From positions 310,001 through 374,000 of the forward strand of contig NZ_FOYW01000002.1 in assembly GCF_900115285.1 (NCBI RefSeq): a stretch of DNA of 64,000 nucleotides. Reading direction: 5' to 3'. Of the stretch, positions 55,424-62,819 are shown piece by piece (the first letter of the stretch is position 1; every line of letters begins with the position of its first letter). This DNA is from Marinobacter daqiaonensis (GTDB lineage: Bacteria > Pseudomonadota > Gammaproteobacteria > Pseudomonadales > Oleiphilaceae). A program made the translations under genes and the position numbers. The notes below the pieces were generated by a model that saw only the letters and a list, made by a program, of their open reading frames with translations, made no database searches and had not been told where the DNA came from.

Positions 55424-56993
55424 CGAGGCGCTGCAGGCCCGTTACGGTTCCTCCTATAAGTGGCTGGGGACCTGCACGGTCATGCTTGGCACTCTGTCCA
55501 TGACCCTGGCCACCACCATTGTCAATGTCGCCATTCCCGACATCATGGGTAATTTCGGAATCGCCCAGACCAAGGCCCAATGGCTTTCCACCGGTTTTCT
55601 GGCCGCCATGGCGGCCTTCATGCTGGTGAGCGCGTGGGCGCTGCAGAGATTTGGCATGAAGGCCGCCTACATCGGCTGTCTGGGCCTGTTCATGCTCGCG
55701 TCCGTCATCGGGGGCATGAGTCCCCACGAAGATCTTGTGATCCTGTCCCGGGTCGCCCAGGGTGCCATGGCAGGCGTCATTCAGCCCCTGGCCATGACCA
55801 TGATTTTCCAGGTTTTTCCTGAGCGTCAGCGGGGTCTCGGCATGGGTATCTACGGTCTCGGTGTGATTCTCGGTCCCGCCATCGGGCCGGCGGTCGGCGG
55901 CGTTCTGGTGGACTGGCTGAGCTGGAGGGCGGTGTTCTTCATGCCCCTGCCGACCTGCCTGCTGGCGATTGGGTTCGCCATATTTTTTGCTCCGGGGAAA
56001 GACAGCGAGAGGGCTCCCGAGCGATTTGACTGGCCGGGGTTCGCCTTTCTCTGTCTGTTCCTGATCAGTCTGCTCTGGAGTCTCTCCAATGGCCAGCGTC
56101 TTGGCTGGCATTCTGTGGCCGTGGTGTTGATGGGTGTGTTCTCTCTCGCCATGGGAGCGGCGTTTATTGTGCGGGAACTGAAGGCCCGGGCACCTCTGCT
56201 GAATCTGAAGATGTTCCGGGTGCCCGGGTTCGCGGGGGGGTGTGCCATTGCCTTCTGCTTCGGCGCGGGACTCTTTGGCTCCACTTACCTGATCCCGCTG
56301 TTCGTCCAGCAGATCCAGGGGCTGACCGCCACCGCCGCCGGTCTCATGCTGATGCCCGCAGGCCTGGCCATGGCGCTCGTGTTTCCATTGGCGGGCCATA
56401 TGGCGGACCGTTTTCCGGCACCTCAGGTAATTGCCCTTGGCACCCTGATGCTGGCGGGTTCGAACTACCTGCTCGGGCAAATGGATGCCCATACGCTGCC
56501 CTGGATCATCGTGTTCTGGGTGGTTCTGGGTCGGCTGGGTCTGGGGTTCGGCATGCCGGCCATAGGGACCGGCTCCCTGAGGGCGCTGGACATCAGCCAG
56601 GTCAGCCAGGGCTCCGGTGCCGCCAATTTCTCCCGTCAGCTCGGCGGAGCCATCGGGGTGAATCTGCTTTCGGTGATTCTCGAGTGGCGGACGGTGGAGC
56701 ACGCCCGGGTTCTGACGGACACCCAGACGGCAGCCAATGTCGTCACCTCGGAATGGCTGAGCCGTTTCCAGGAGCTGGCGATGCCCCTGGGTGTCACCGC
56801 GGACCAGCTCAGGCCCGCGGCGCTCGCCTACCTTCAGCAGGCAATCCAGTTCCAGGCCTACATCAGGGGCTTCCAGGACAGTTTCCTCATCCTGGCCGGT
56901 GTGTTTCTGGTTACCCTCGTTCCGATCTGGGTCATGCACCGGTACACCCGCCGCCACGCCGGTGGGAAGTATCAGCCAGCAGAAGCATCTTGA
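55413..56993 (+). CDS. DHA2-family MFS drug transporter (EmrB-like)
   Basis: A 526-residue protein with 14 predicted membrane helices. Family marks are MLGTLSMTLATTIVNVAIPDIMGNFGIAQTKAQW at TM1, the antiporter motif C region GMGIYGLGVILGPAIGPAVGGVLVDWLSWRAVFF near residues 145-180, and LPAGLAMALVFPLAGHMADRF in the second half. It exports hydrophobic compounds by proton antiport across the inner membrane through the HlyD-type partner. It starts inside the end of that gene and is convergent with the VOC gene. An outer-membrane channel gene is absent. Confidence 0.93.
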   Translation: MSGSEALQARYGSSYKWLGTCTVMLGTLSMTLATTIVNVAIPDIMGNFGIAQTKAQWLSTGFLAAMAAFMLVSAWALQRFGMKAAYIGCLGLFMLASVIGGMSPHEDLVILSRVAQGAMAGVIQPLAMTMIFQVFPERQRGLGMGIYGLGVILGPAIGPAVGGVLVDWLSWRAVFFMPLPTCLLAIGFAIFFAPGKDSERAPERFDWPGFAFLCLFLISLLWSLSNGQRLGWHSVAVVLMGVFSLAMGAAFIVRELKARAPLLNLKMFRVPGFAGGCAIAFCFGAGLFGSTYLIPLFVQQIQGLTATAAGLMLMPAGLAMALVFPLAGHMADRFPAPQVIALGTLMLAGSNYLLGQMDAHTLPWIIVFWVVLGRLGLGFGMPAIGTGSLRALDISQVSQGSGAANFSRQLGGAIGVNLLSVILEWRTVEHARVLTDTQTAANVVTSEWLSRFQELAMPLGVTADQLRPAALAYLQQAIQFQAYIRGFQDSFLILAGVFLVTLVPIWVMHRYTRRHAGGKYQPAEAS

Positions 56994-57069
56994 GGTCTGT
57001 TACCGGCGCTGTTGTTTTAGGGGATGTCCGGCATCGGTTCAGCCGGCAGGGTGAGATGACCGGGTGTCG

Positions 57070-57834
57070 CTACACCAGGTTGAAACGCATGCCACCGACG
57101 TGAACCTGTTCATCGGCTATTTCAATGCCGAGTGCCGCTGCGCTGGCATACAGCCGGCTCCTGTCGCGGATCTTCAGGTCGGCTGCCACCAGCCCGCTGT
57201 TGATTGCCTCCGCGGCGCGGCTGAACCTCAGGGTAGCATTGGCCAGAACAAGGCAAGGCAACCCGTCCTGGTTCTCCAAGGGTAAGCCTGTCACATCGGC
57301 CCAATGGGCGGCCAGGGCCTGAGGCTCCGGTCCTGATAACTCCAGGGCGGTGATGGCGGTGGTTACCTCCGCGCAGACGGACTCGCGCCATCGCAGGCCG
57401 CCGGCGGGTTCCCAGTTGCCCTCCGGATCGGCCTGACTGTCCCAGTCCACTTCCAGGAACGACGCCTTCATGTCGGCGGGGTGCAACTGCATGATGTTCC
57501 AGCTCTGGTGATCGGCCTCATAGGCGAGGCGCACACCTCTGGCCCGGGCCCGGTGCCGCACCCTGGCCTGGTCCTCACGGGCGGACACCTGGCAGATCAC
57601 CATGTAGCCGCCGCCACTGCCCCGGCGTTCCATGAAGCGCCCCGCTGCGGTTCCTTCGCGGATGGGGGCGACCACTTCCAGAAACTGGCTGCCCACAGCC
57701 AGAATTGCGTTTTCCAGTCCGAAGGCGGCGACCTCGGGGTCACGGTGGCACACCGGAATGGAAAACAGCTCACTCAGGGCCTCCACAGTGGGGTTGAGTT
57801 CAGGGGCGACGAGGCAGATCTGGCGCAGGTACAT
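57070..57834 (-). CDS. VOC (glyoxalase/bleomycin-resistance-like) family protein
   Basis: A 254-residue protein with two VOC-type halves. The first is LRQICLVAPELNPTVEALSELFSIPVCHRDPEVAAFGLENAILAVGSQFLEVVAPIREGTAAGRFMERRGSGGGYMVICQV. The second begins at TAITALELSGPEPQALAAHWADVTGLPL. The glyoxalase-like arrangement is clear, but I cannot fix the metal ligands, so the activity is unknown. AGGAAAAGGA precedes the ATG. It lies divergent to the exonuclease pair with a 250-base gap. Confidence 0.87.
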   Translation of the reverse strand: MYLRQICLVAPELNPTVEALSELFSIPVCHRDPEVAAFGLENAILAVGSQFLEVVAPIREGTAAGRFMERRGSGGGYMVICQVSAREDQARVRHRARARGVRLAYEADHQSWNIMQLHPADMKASFLEVDWDSQADPEGNWEPAGGLRWRESVCAEVTTAITALELSGPEPQALAAHWADVTGLPLENQDGLPCLVLANATLRFSRAAEAINSGLVAADLKIRDRSRLYASAAALGIEIADEQVHVGGMRFNLV

Positions 57835-58084
57835 ATGGGGTCCTTTTCCTGTCGGGTGGTTCCAGGGGAAACCGAACGCTTTCTATCCTAACCGAATCCC
57901 GCCCACGTGGGTGAGCAGCAATCCGGCGACCGGACAATGGCCCGGATCGTCCACCTGTCGCTGTGTCATGGCCGGGCTAGCTCAGAGAGCTTTCGGTAAT
58001 GGTATAGTGCCCGTGCCAAGTGCCCGTGGTCCGGACCTGAACCGGGATGCCATCACGATCAAGATCGCGAGAGAGGTAAATCGC

Positions 58085-59203
58085 TTGCCAAGATTCCTGC
58101 ACACCGCCGACTGGCAGATGGGACGGTCGTTCAGCCGTTTCGAGGCCGAAGACTCCGCCGCCCTGACCGAAGCCCGCTTTGAGGTTATCGAGCGCCTGGC
58201 GCGGCTGGCTCTTGAGGAAAACTGCGACGCCATCCTGGTCGCCGGGGACGTATTCGATGCCCAGACGGTGTCCGATCGAACCATCCGTCGGGTTTTCAAT
58301 GCCACCAGGGCCTTTGCCGGGCCGTGGGTAATGTTGCCGGGCAACCATGACGCCGCCCTGGCGGAGAGTGTATGGAGCCGGGCCCGGCGCCTCAATGCCG
58401 TGCCAGACAATGTTCACCTGGCCCTTGAACCGGGGCTGACCGTATTGTCAGATCAGGGCCTGGCGATACTTTCGGCGCCCCTGACCCAGCGTCATACCTA
58501 CCGTGACCTGACCGAACCATTCGATGCCCTGGAAACGCCACCGGATCTGCTGCGAATTGGTCTGGCCCATGGCAGCGTTGAGGGCGTCCTGCCGGAGGAG
58601 GTGGACGCCACCAATCCCATTGCCCCGGATCGGGCGGAGCGCGCAAACCTTGATTACCTGGCCCTCGGCGACTGGCACGGTACCAAACAGATCAACCCCC
58701 GGACCTGGTACAGCGGGACCCCCGAGCCGGAGCGTTTCCGTAACAATGACGCCGGTTACGGGCTTATCGTTGATATCGAGGGACCCGGCGGCCTGCCGGC
58801 CGTGACCCTGCACGAGACTGCCCGTTACCGCTGGTATCAGTGGCGGGAAACCCTGGCAGTGCCATCGGACCTGGACGGACTGCTGGAGCGCATTGAGGGC
58901 CTGCGGGAGTCGTCGGTTCTCGACATCCGCCTGGAGGGCAGCATCACTCTGGCGGACGATCAACGTCTCACGGAGGCACTCTCCGTCGCGGAGGCCCGGT
59001 TCCGGTGCATTGCCTGTGACCGGACTCGCCTTCAGTTGACACCCACCGAGGACGACATAGCCAGTATTCAGGCGGACGGCTACCTGGGGGAGGTGATTGA
59101 AGAGTTGCGGGCACGGCAGGAAGGCGACAGGGCCGAGACGGCCAGGGACGCTCTGGCGCTCCTCGCGGAGCTGCTAAGAAACAGAAGTGAGGTGGCCCGA
59201 TGA
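58085..59203 (+). CDS. SbcD/Mre11-like DNA repair exonuclease (YhaO-type metallophosphoesterase)
   Basis: A 372-residue nuclease subunit. The metal-site motifs are in order: LHTADWQMGRSF (DxH position reads DWQ), ILVAGDVFDAQ (GDxxD), MLPGNHDAAL (GNHD), then GLAHGSVEG and ALGDWHGTK, which takes the place of GHxH. The exchanges of His for Gln in motif 1 and the GDWHG motif are features of the YhaO side of the family, as I recall. I start at TTG 58085, with GAGAGG eight bases upstream; the longer frame upstream lacks similarity and runs antisense to the VOC gene. Its stop codon overlaps the start of the AAA/coiled-coil partner. Confidence 0.9.
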   Translation: MPRFLHTADWQMGRSFSRFEAEDSAALTEARFEVIERLARLALEENCDAILVAGDVFDAQTVSDRTIRRVFNATRAFAGPWVMLPGNHDAALAESVWSRARRLNAVPDNVHLALEPGLTVLSDQGLAILSAPLTQRHTYRDLTEPFDALETPPDLLRIGLAHGSVEGVLPEEVDATNPIAPDRAERANLDYLALGDWHGTKQINPRTWYSGTPEPERFRNNDAGYGLIVDIEGPGGLPAVTLHETARYRWYQWRETLAVPSDLDGLLERIEGLRESSVLDIRLEGSITLADDQRLTEALSVAEARFRCIACDRTRLQLTPTEDDIASIQADGYLGEVIEELRARQEGDRAETARDALALLAELLRNRSEVAR

Positions 59204-61851
59204 AACTCCAGCAGCTGCGCCTGGAACAGATCCGCCAGTTTCGCGATCCCCTGTTGCTGGGTGACCTGCAACCGGGCATCAATCTGATCCATGGTCCCAA
59301 TGAGTCCGGCAAGAGCACCCTGGTACGCGCCATAAGAGCGGCTTTTTTCGAACGTCATCGTTCAAAATCCGTGGAGGATCTACGGCCCTGGGGTGACTCT
59401 GCCGCGGTGCCCACGGTTGAACTGGCCTTTGAACACAACCAGCGTAGCTGGCGGCTCACCAAGAGCTTTCTGCAACGAAAGCGTTGTGATCTTGTGGTCG
59501 ACGGCACGTCCTACAGCGGGGACGAGGCGGAGGAAAAGCTGGCGGCCCTGCTGGGCTACCAGCTACCGCAGAAAGGCGCCAGCAAGGAGCAGCACTGGGG
59601 CGTCCCGGGGCTGCTCTGGGTGGAGCAGGGTACAGGACAGGATATCGAGAGAGCCGTCGAGCACGCCGGCGACCATCTCAAGTCCGCCCTCAACAACCTT
59701 GTGGGCGAAGTGGCCAGCAGCGGTGGCGACGAGGTAATCCAGGAAATTGAACAACAGCGGGGGGAGCTGCTGACCGGAACCGGCAAGCCCCGGGGTGAGT
59801 ATCTGCAGCTGGAAAAGGACCAACAGCAGCTGCAGGAAGAGATTGCCGTGCTGGATGATCGCATCCGACAGTACCAGGAGCAGGTGGACCGGCTGGGCCG
59901 CCTGACAGACGAGTATGAGAAGGCCCGCAGGGAGAGGCCCTGGGACCAGGCGCTTCGTAATCTGGAGCGGGCGCGGGAGAGATACCGCCAGGTGGAGGTG
60001 CTTCAACAGCAACAGGCCCGGGACAAGGAGGCGCTGCAATATGTCCAGCAGAGCCTCGCCCTGCTGCGTCAGAACCAGGAGCAGTTGCAGAGCCAGAACC
60101 GGAAACTGCAGCAGCGGGAAGCCGATCTGCAGAAGGCCCGACAGCAGTTGGCCCGGGAGGAGGCGAGGGCAGAGCCCCTGCAAACCGCGGTGGAACAGGC
60201 CCGGGCTGTTTATGACGCTGCCGGCAAGGCCTTGGAGCGGGCTCGCCAGCAGGAAGCCCGCCAGCGGCTGGTGCAGGATATTGCCCGTCTTCAGGCCCAG
60301 CACCAGAGCCTTTCCCTGAGCCTGGAAAAGGCCGGCGAATTCCAGCGAAAGCTCGACGAGGCGAGAAAGCAGAAGCAGCAGAACCGAATCGATGGGGGAA
60401 CGGTACAGCAGCTCCGGAAAACCCGGCGGGAACTGGATGAGGAAACCATCCGCTCCCGCGCCATCGCCACCCGCCTGAGCTGGGAGCTGGATCCGGGCAA
60501 AAGCCTGCGGCTCAATGGCCAGCAGATCAGCGAGCAGGGGGAGGAGCGACTGCTGGAAGACAGTACCCTGTCCATTCCCGGATTTGGCAGCCTGGGCATA
60601 ACCCCCGGTGGTGAAGACCTGGCCCGCGCCCGTCGTAGCCTCCAGAGACTGGAGCAGAGGCTTTCCGATGAGCTGGCGGCGCTTGGGGTTGCGTCCCTGG
60701 AGGAGGCGGAGCAGCGTCTTGTCCGCTTCCAGGAAGCCGATCGCCAGCTGAACCACCTGGAGGACCTGCTCAAGTCGGTGGCGCCCAATGGCATTGATCG
60801 CCTGACGTCGGAGTACGACGACACCGGCATTGAACTGGAAAAGCGCAGGGTGGAGCAGGCCGGGTTGCCTTCAACGCCCGGTCCTGAGGCTGAAACAGCA
60901 CCGGGTAAAACGGAGGCGGAAAGCACCGTCCGTCACGCCGAGGCGGCACTCACCAACGCCGAGGATGCCCGTACCCGCCATGAAAAATCCGTTCTGACGG
61001 CCCGGCAGGATTGCGATAACGCCAGGCGGGAGTGGCAGCAACTGAAGGACGAGCTGGAAGGCACTGAGCGACAGCAGCAATTGCAACAGCTCGCTGGTGA
61101 GCTGGCCGCCGCCGAGCAGCGTAAGGCGGGTCTCGAAGGTACGCTCCAGGAACGTGACCATGAGATCCAGCGGACCCGGCCCGACCTGATCAGGCTGGAC
61201 ATTGAACGCTATCAGCGAGCGGCGGAAACCCAGCAACAGGCCCAGCAGAACCGGGAGCGGGAGCTGCGGGATATCCGGGTTCGACTGGAGGCCTGGGGCG
61301 CAGAGGGCCTGGAAGAGCAGCGTAACGACAAGGCCGCCGAGCTGGAACATCACCACCGCCGGTACCAGGAGCTCCATCGCCGCGCCCGGGCCCTGGACCT
61401 GCTGCTGAATCTGCTGACGGAGAAGCGCCAGGCTCTCACCCGTCGCCTGCAGGCACCGCTGCAGAAGCATCTCGACCACTACCTGTCAGTGTTGTTCCCC
61501 GATGCCACCCTGGAGGTGGACGAGAACCTGATGCCCGGCAGGTTCACCCGGGGGAACGAGCTCGGCCAGATGTCCGAGCTGAGTTTTGGCGCCCGGGAAC
61601 AGATGGGACTGATCAGTCGCCTCGCCTATGCTGACCTGTTACTGGAAGCGGGCCGTCCGACTCTCATCATCCTTGATGACACCCTGGTGCACAGTGATAT
61701 GGGCCGGTTGGAGGGCATGAAACGGATCCTGTTCGACGCTGCCCGGCGGCACCAGATACTGCTTTTCACCTGTCACCCGGAACACTGGCAGGATCTCGGT
61801 GTGGAACCGAGGGATCTGGAGGCTCTAAAGGGTCAGACGGTTTCTGGCTGA
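59200..61851 (+). CDS. SbcC/Rad50-like coiled-coil ATPase (YhaN-type)
   Basis: An 883-residue SMC-like ATPase. Walker A GPNESGKST is at residues 32-40 and LRPWGDSAAVPTVELAF follows. The middle 550 residues are a long coiled coil rich in Gln, Glu, Arg and Ala. The C-terminal lobe has the signature and Walker B (ELSFGAREQMGLISRLAYADLLLEAGRPTLIILDDTLVHSDMGRLEGM). No CxxC zinc hook is visible in the coiled coil, unlike Rad50. ATG 59200 overlaps the nuclease stop (ATGA). The pair should act on DNA ends or hairpins, as SbcCD does. Confidence 0.9.
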   Translation: MKLQQLRLEQIRQFRDPLLLGDLQPGINLIHGPNESGKSTLVRAIRAAFFERHRSKSVEDLRPWGDSAAVPTVELAFEHNQRSWRLTKSFLQRKRCDLVVDGTSYSGDEAEEKLAALLGYQLPQKGASKEQHWGVPGLLWVEQGTGQDIERAVEHAGDHLKSALNNLVGEVASSGGDEVIQEIEQQRGELLTGTGKPRGEYLQLEKDQQQLQEEIAVLDDRIRQYQEQVDRLGRLTDEYEKARRERPWDQALRNLERARERYRQVEVLQQQQARDKEALQYVQQSLALLRQNQEQLQSQNRKLQQREADLQKARQQLAREEARAEPLQTAVEQARAVYDAAGKALERARQQEARQRLVQDIARLQAQHQSLSLSLEKAGEFQRKLDEARKQKQQNRIDGGTVQQLRKTRRELDEETIRSRAIATRLSWELDPGKSLRLNGQQISEQGEERLLEDSTLSIPGFGSLGITPGGEDLARARRSLQRLEQRLSDELAALGVASLEEAEQRLVRFQEADRQLNHLEDLLKSVAPNGIDRLTSEYDDTGIELEKRRVEQAGLPSTPGPEAETAPGKTEAESTVRHAEAALTNAEDARTRHEKSVLTARQDCDNARREWQQLKDELEGTERQQQLQQLAGELAAAEQRKAGLEGTLQERDHEIQRTRPDLIRLDIERYQRAAETQQQAQQNRERELRDIRVRLEAWGAEGLEEQRNDKAAELEHHHRRYQELHRRARALDLLLNLLTEKRQALTRRLQAPLQKHLDHYLSVLFPDATLEVDENLMPGRFTRGNELGQMSELSFGAREQMGLISRLAYADLLLEAGRPTLIILDDTLVHSDMGRLEGMKRILFDAARRHQILLFTCHPEHWQDLGVEPRDLEALKGQTVSG

Positions 61852-61977
61852 GCTCTGGCAGGCATGAGGCTGCAGTCACCAGGTCGATCAGTACGGTTGG
61901 CGGCGGTCGATCTCCCGTAAGAATGCACTACACTTTGTACGGGATTTCTTTAAACCGTCGGAAAACCGGAGGAAAGT

Positions 61978-62208
61978 GTGACTGCAAACAAGGACCCGGA
62001 AACTGTCAGCATTACCATCCAGTGTCTTAAATGTGGTGAAACATTTCCCGCACCCATTCTGGTGAGCCCCAAAAGCAAAGTGGATTCCTCTGCGCTGGCT
62101 AAAAATATGGTCCAGTGCAAGCATTGCGGCGAGATGACTCGTTGCGATAAAGAGAATGTCGTTGCGAGATTCGAAGACGGCACGTCCATTGGCAACGATG
62201 AGATCTAG
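61978..62208 (+). CDS. Small zinc-ribbon protein
   Basis: A 76-residue protein starting with GTG at 61978, preceded by GGAGGAAA at good spacing. It contains two Cys pairs, CLKCGETF near residue 16 and CKHCGEMTRC near residue 47, which form a probable zinc ribbon. The rest is short and charged, with no membrane segment. I do not recognise a named family. It stands alone between the YhaN-type gene and the secD leader; a 150-base gap follows. Confidence 0.78.
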   Translation: MTANKDPETVSITIQCLKCGETFPAPILVSPKSKVDSSALAKNMVQCKHCGEMTRCDKENVVARFEDGTSIGNDEI

Positions 62209-62360
62209 GCGGATCTGTCGATCCTCAGAACTGGTCGCAAACGGAGCCTGATGTCCGGACCCGCGCGGGGAGCTACGTAGTTTCCAGAGGTCGCCTGTTT
62301 TCCCGTTGACTGTCCCGAAGGCTCCCCACAAACTGGATCAGCTACCGTAGAGACCGAGCC

Positions 62361-62744
62361 ATGATCCAGACCCTGCGTCGCCTGATTGGTTATAAATCCA
62401 TACCCCAATGGGTGACGGTGTTCCTTTCGGTGGCCTTTGCCGGAGTGTTGGTCACCACAAGCTTTGCCTCCGCAGTTGTGTCACCCGGCACTGGCTTTGT
62501 GGCGAATTCGGATTCTCGGTCCGGCGTCAGTCACTACGAGTCCTTCCGCAGCATAATACCGAACGAAGCAAGGGGCCCCCGCAGCGCTGACGACCCTGAT
62601 CCCGACATCGACAATGGTGTCGCTCATTCCCGGTCTTATGCCGCTTGCAGTCTGTCCCTCGTCACTGCCACAAATCGCCCGGTGCGGGCAGTGGTGCATT
62701 CAGCCTATCTGCGACCCGCCCTGCGGGCACCACCCCTGGTGTAA
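62361..62744 (+). CDS. Secreted leader protein ending in an RAPP arrest motif (predicted translation-arrest sensor of Sec export)
   Basis: A 127-residue protein with a basic N-terminus and a hydrophobic signal sequence from Trp17 to Ala38 (WVTVFLSVAFAGVLVTTSFASA). A polar, unstructured-looking stretch follows. The last six residues are Arg122-Ala-Pro-Pro125-Leu-Val, then TAA. RAPP near the C-terminus is the stalling motif known from ApdP-type arrest peptides, and such peptides with export signals precede secDF, secA or yidC genes. Here secD begins 75 bases after the stop. GAGA lies upstream of the ATG. It has no other recognisable domain. The fit of signal, motif and position is strong; stalling itself is unproven. 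Confidence 0.85.
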   Translation: MIQTLRRLIGYKSIPQWVTVFLSVAFAGVLVTTSFASAVVSPGTGFVANSDSRSGVSHYESFRSIIPNEARGPRSADDPDPDIDNGVAHSRSYAACSLSLVTATNRPVRAVVHSAYLRPALRAPPLV

Positions 62745-62817
62745 CCCAGCCGACTCGCCGTCCTCCTTACCAGGGAGGATGGTGGCAACTGCTCGTTTCT
62801 GATTCGTCGAGGGTTAC
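62741..62817 (+). promoter_or_regulatory. mRNA stem that can hide the secD Shine-Dalgarno sequence
   Basis: GTAACCC (62741-62747, including the stop codon of the leader) is the exact complement of GGGTTAC (62811-62817), which overlaps the secD ribosome site GAGGG (62809-62813). CGAC (62751-62754) pairs with GTCG (62806-62809) next to it. A separate hairpin TCCTCC/GGAGGA (62761-62766 with 62774-62779) sits in the loop. A ribosome halted at RAPP (62724-62735) would cover the left arm and free secD. Confidence 0.75.
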
Positions 62818-62819
62818 CC

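Noticed and set aside
57970..57990. TAGCTCAG-like sequence resembling a tRNA D-arm
   Set aside because: No matching acceptor, anticodon or T arm follows, so it is not a tRNA or a clear remnant.
57632..58084. N-terminal extension of the exonuclease frame by 151 codons
   Set aside because: The extra part is antisense to the VOC gene and shows no family similarity; TTG 58085 has a good ribosome site and the family N-terminus.
59563..60756. 397-codon minus-strand frame opposite the YhaN-type ATPase
   Set aside because: Low-complexity Leu/Gln mirror of a Gln-rich coiled coil, with no ribosome site or domain.
62779..62802. Eight-codon frame ATG-GTG-GCA between leader and secD as a second leader peptide
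   Set aside because: Its only possible ribosome site touches the ATG and is tied up in the GGAGGA hairpin, so translation is unlikely.
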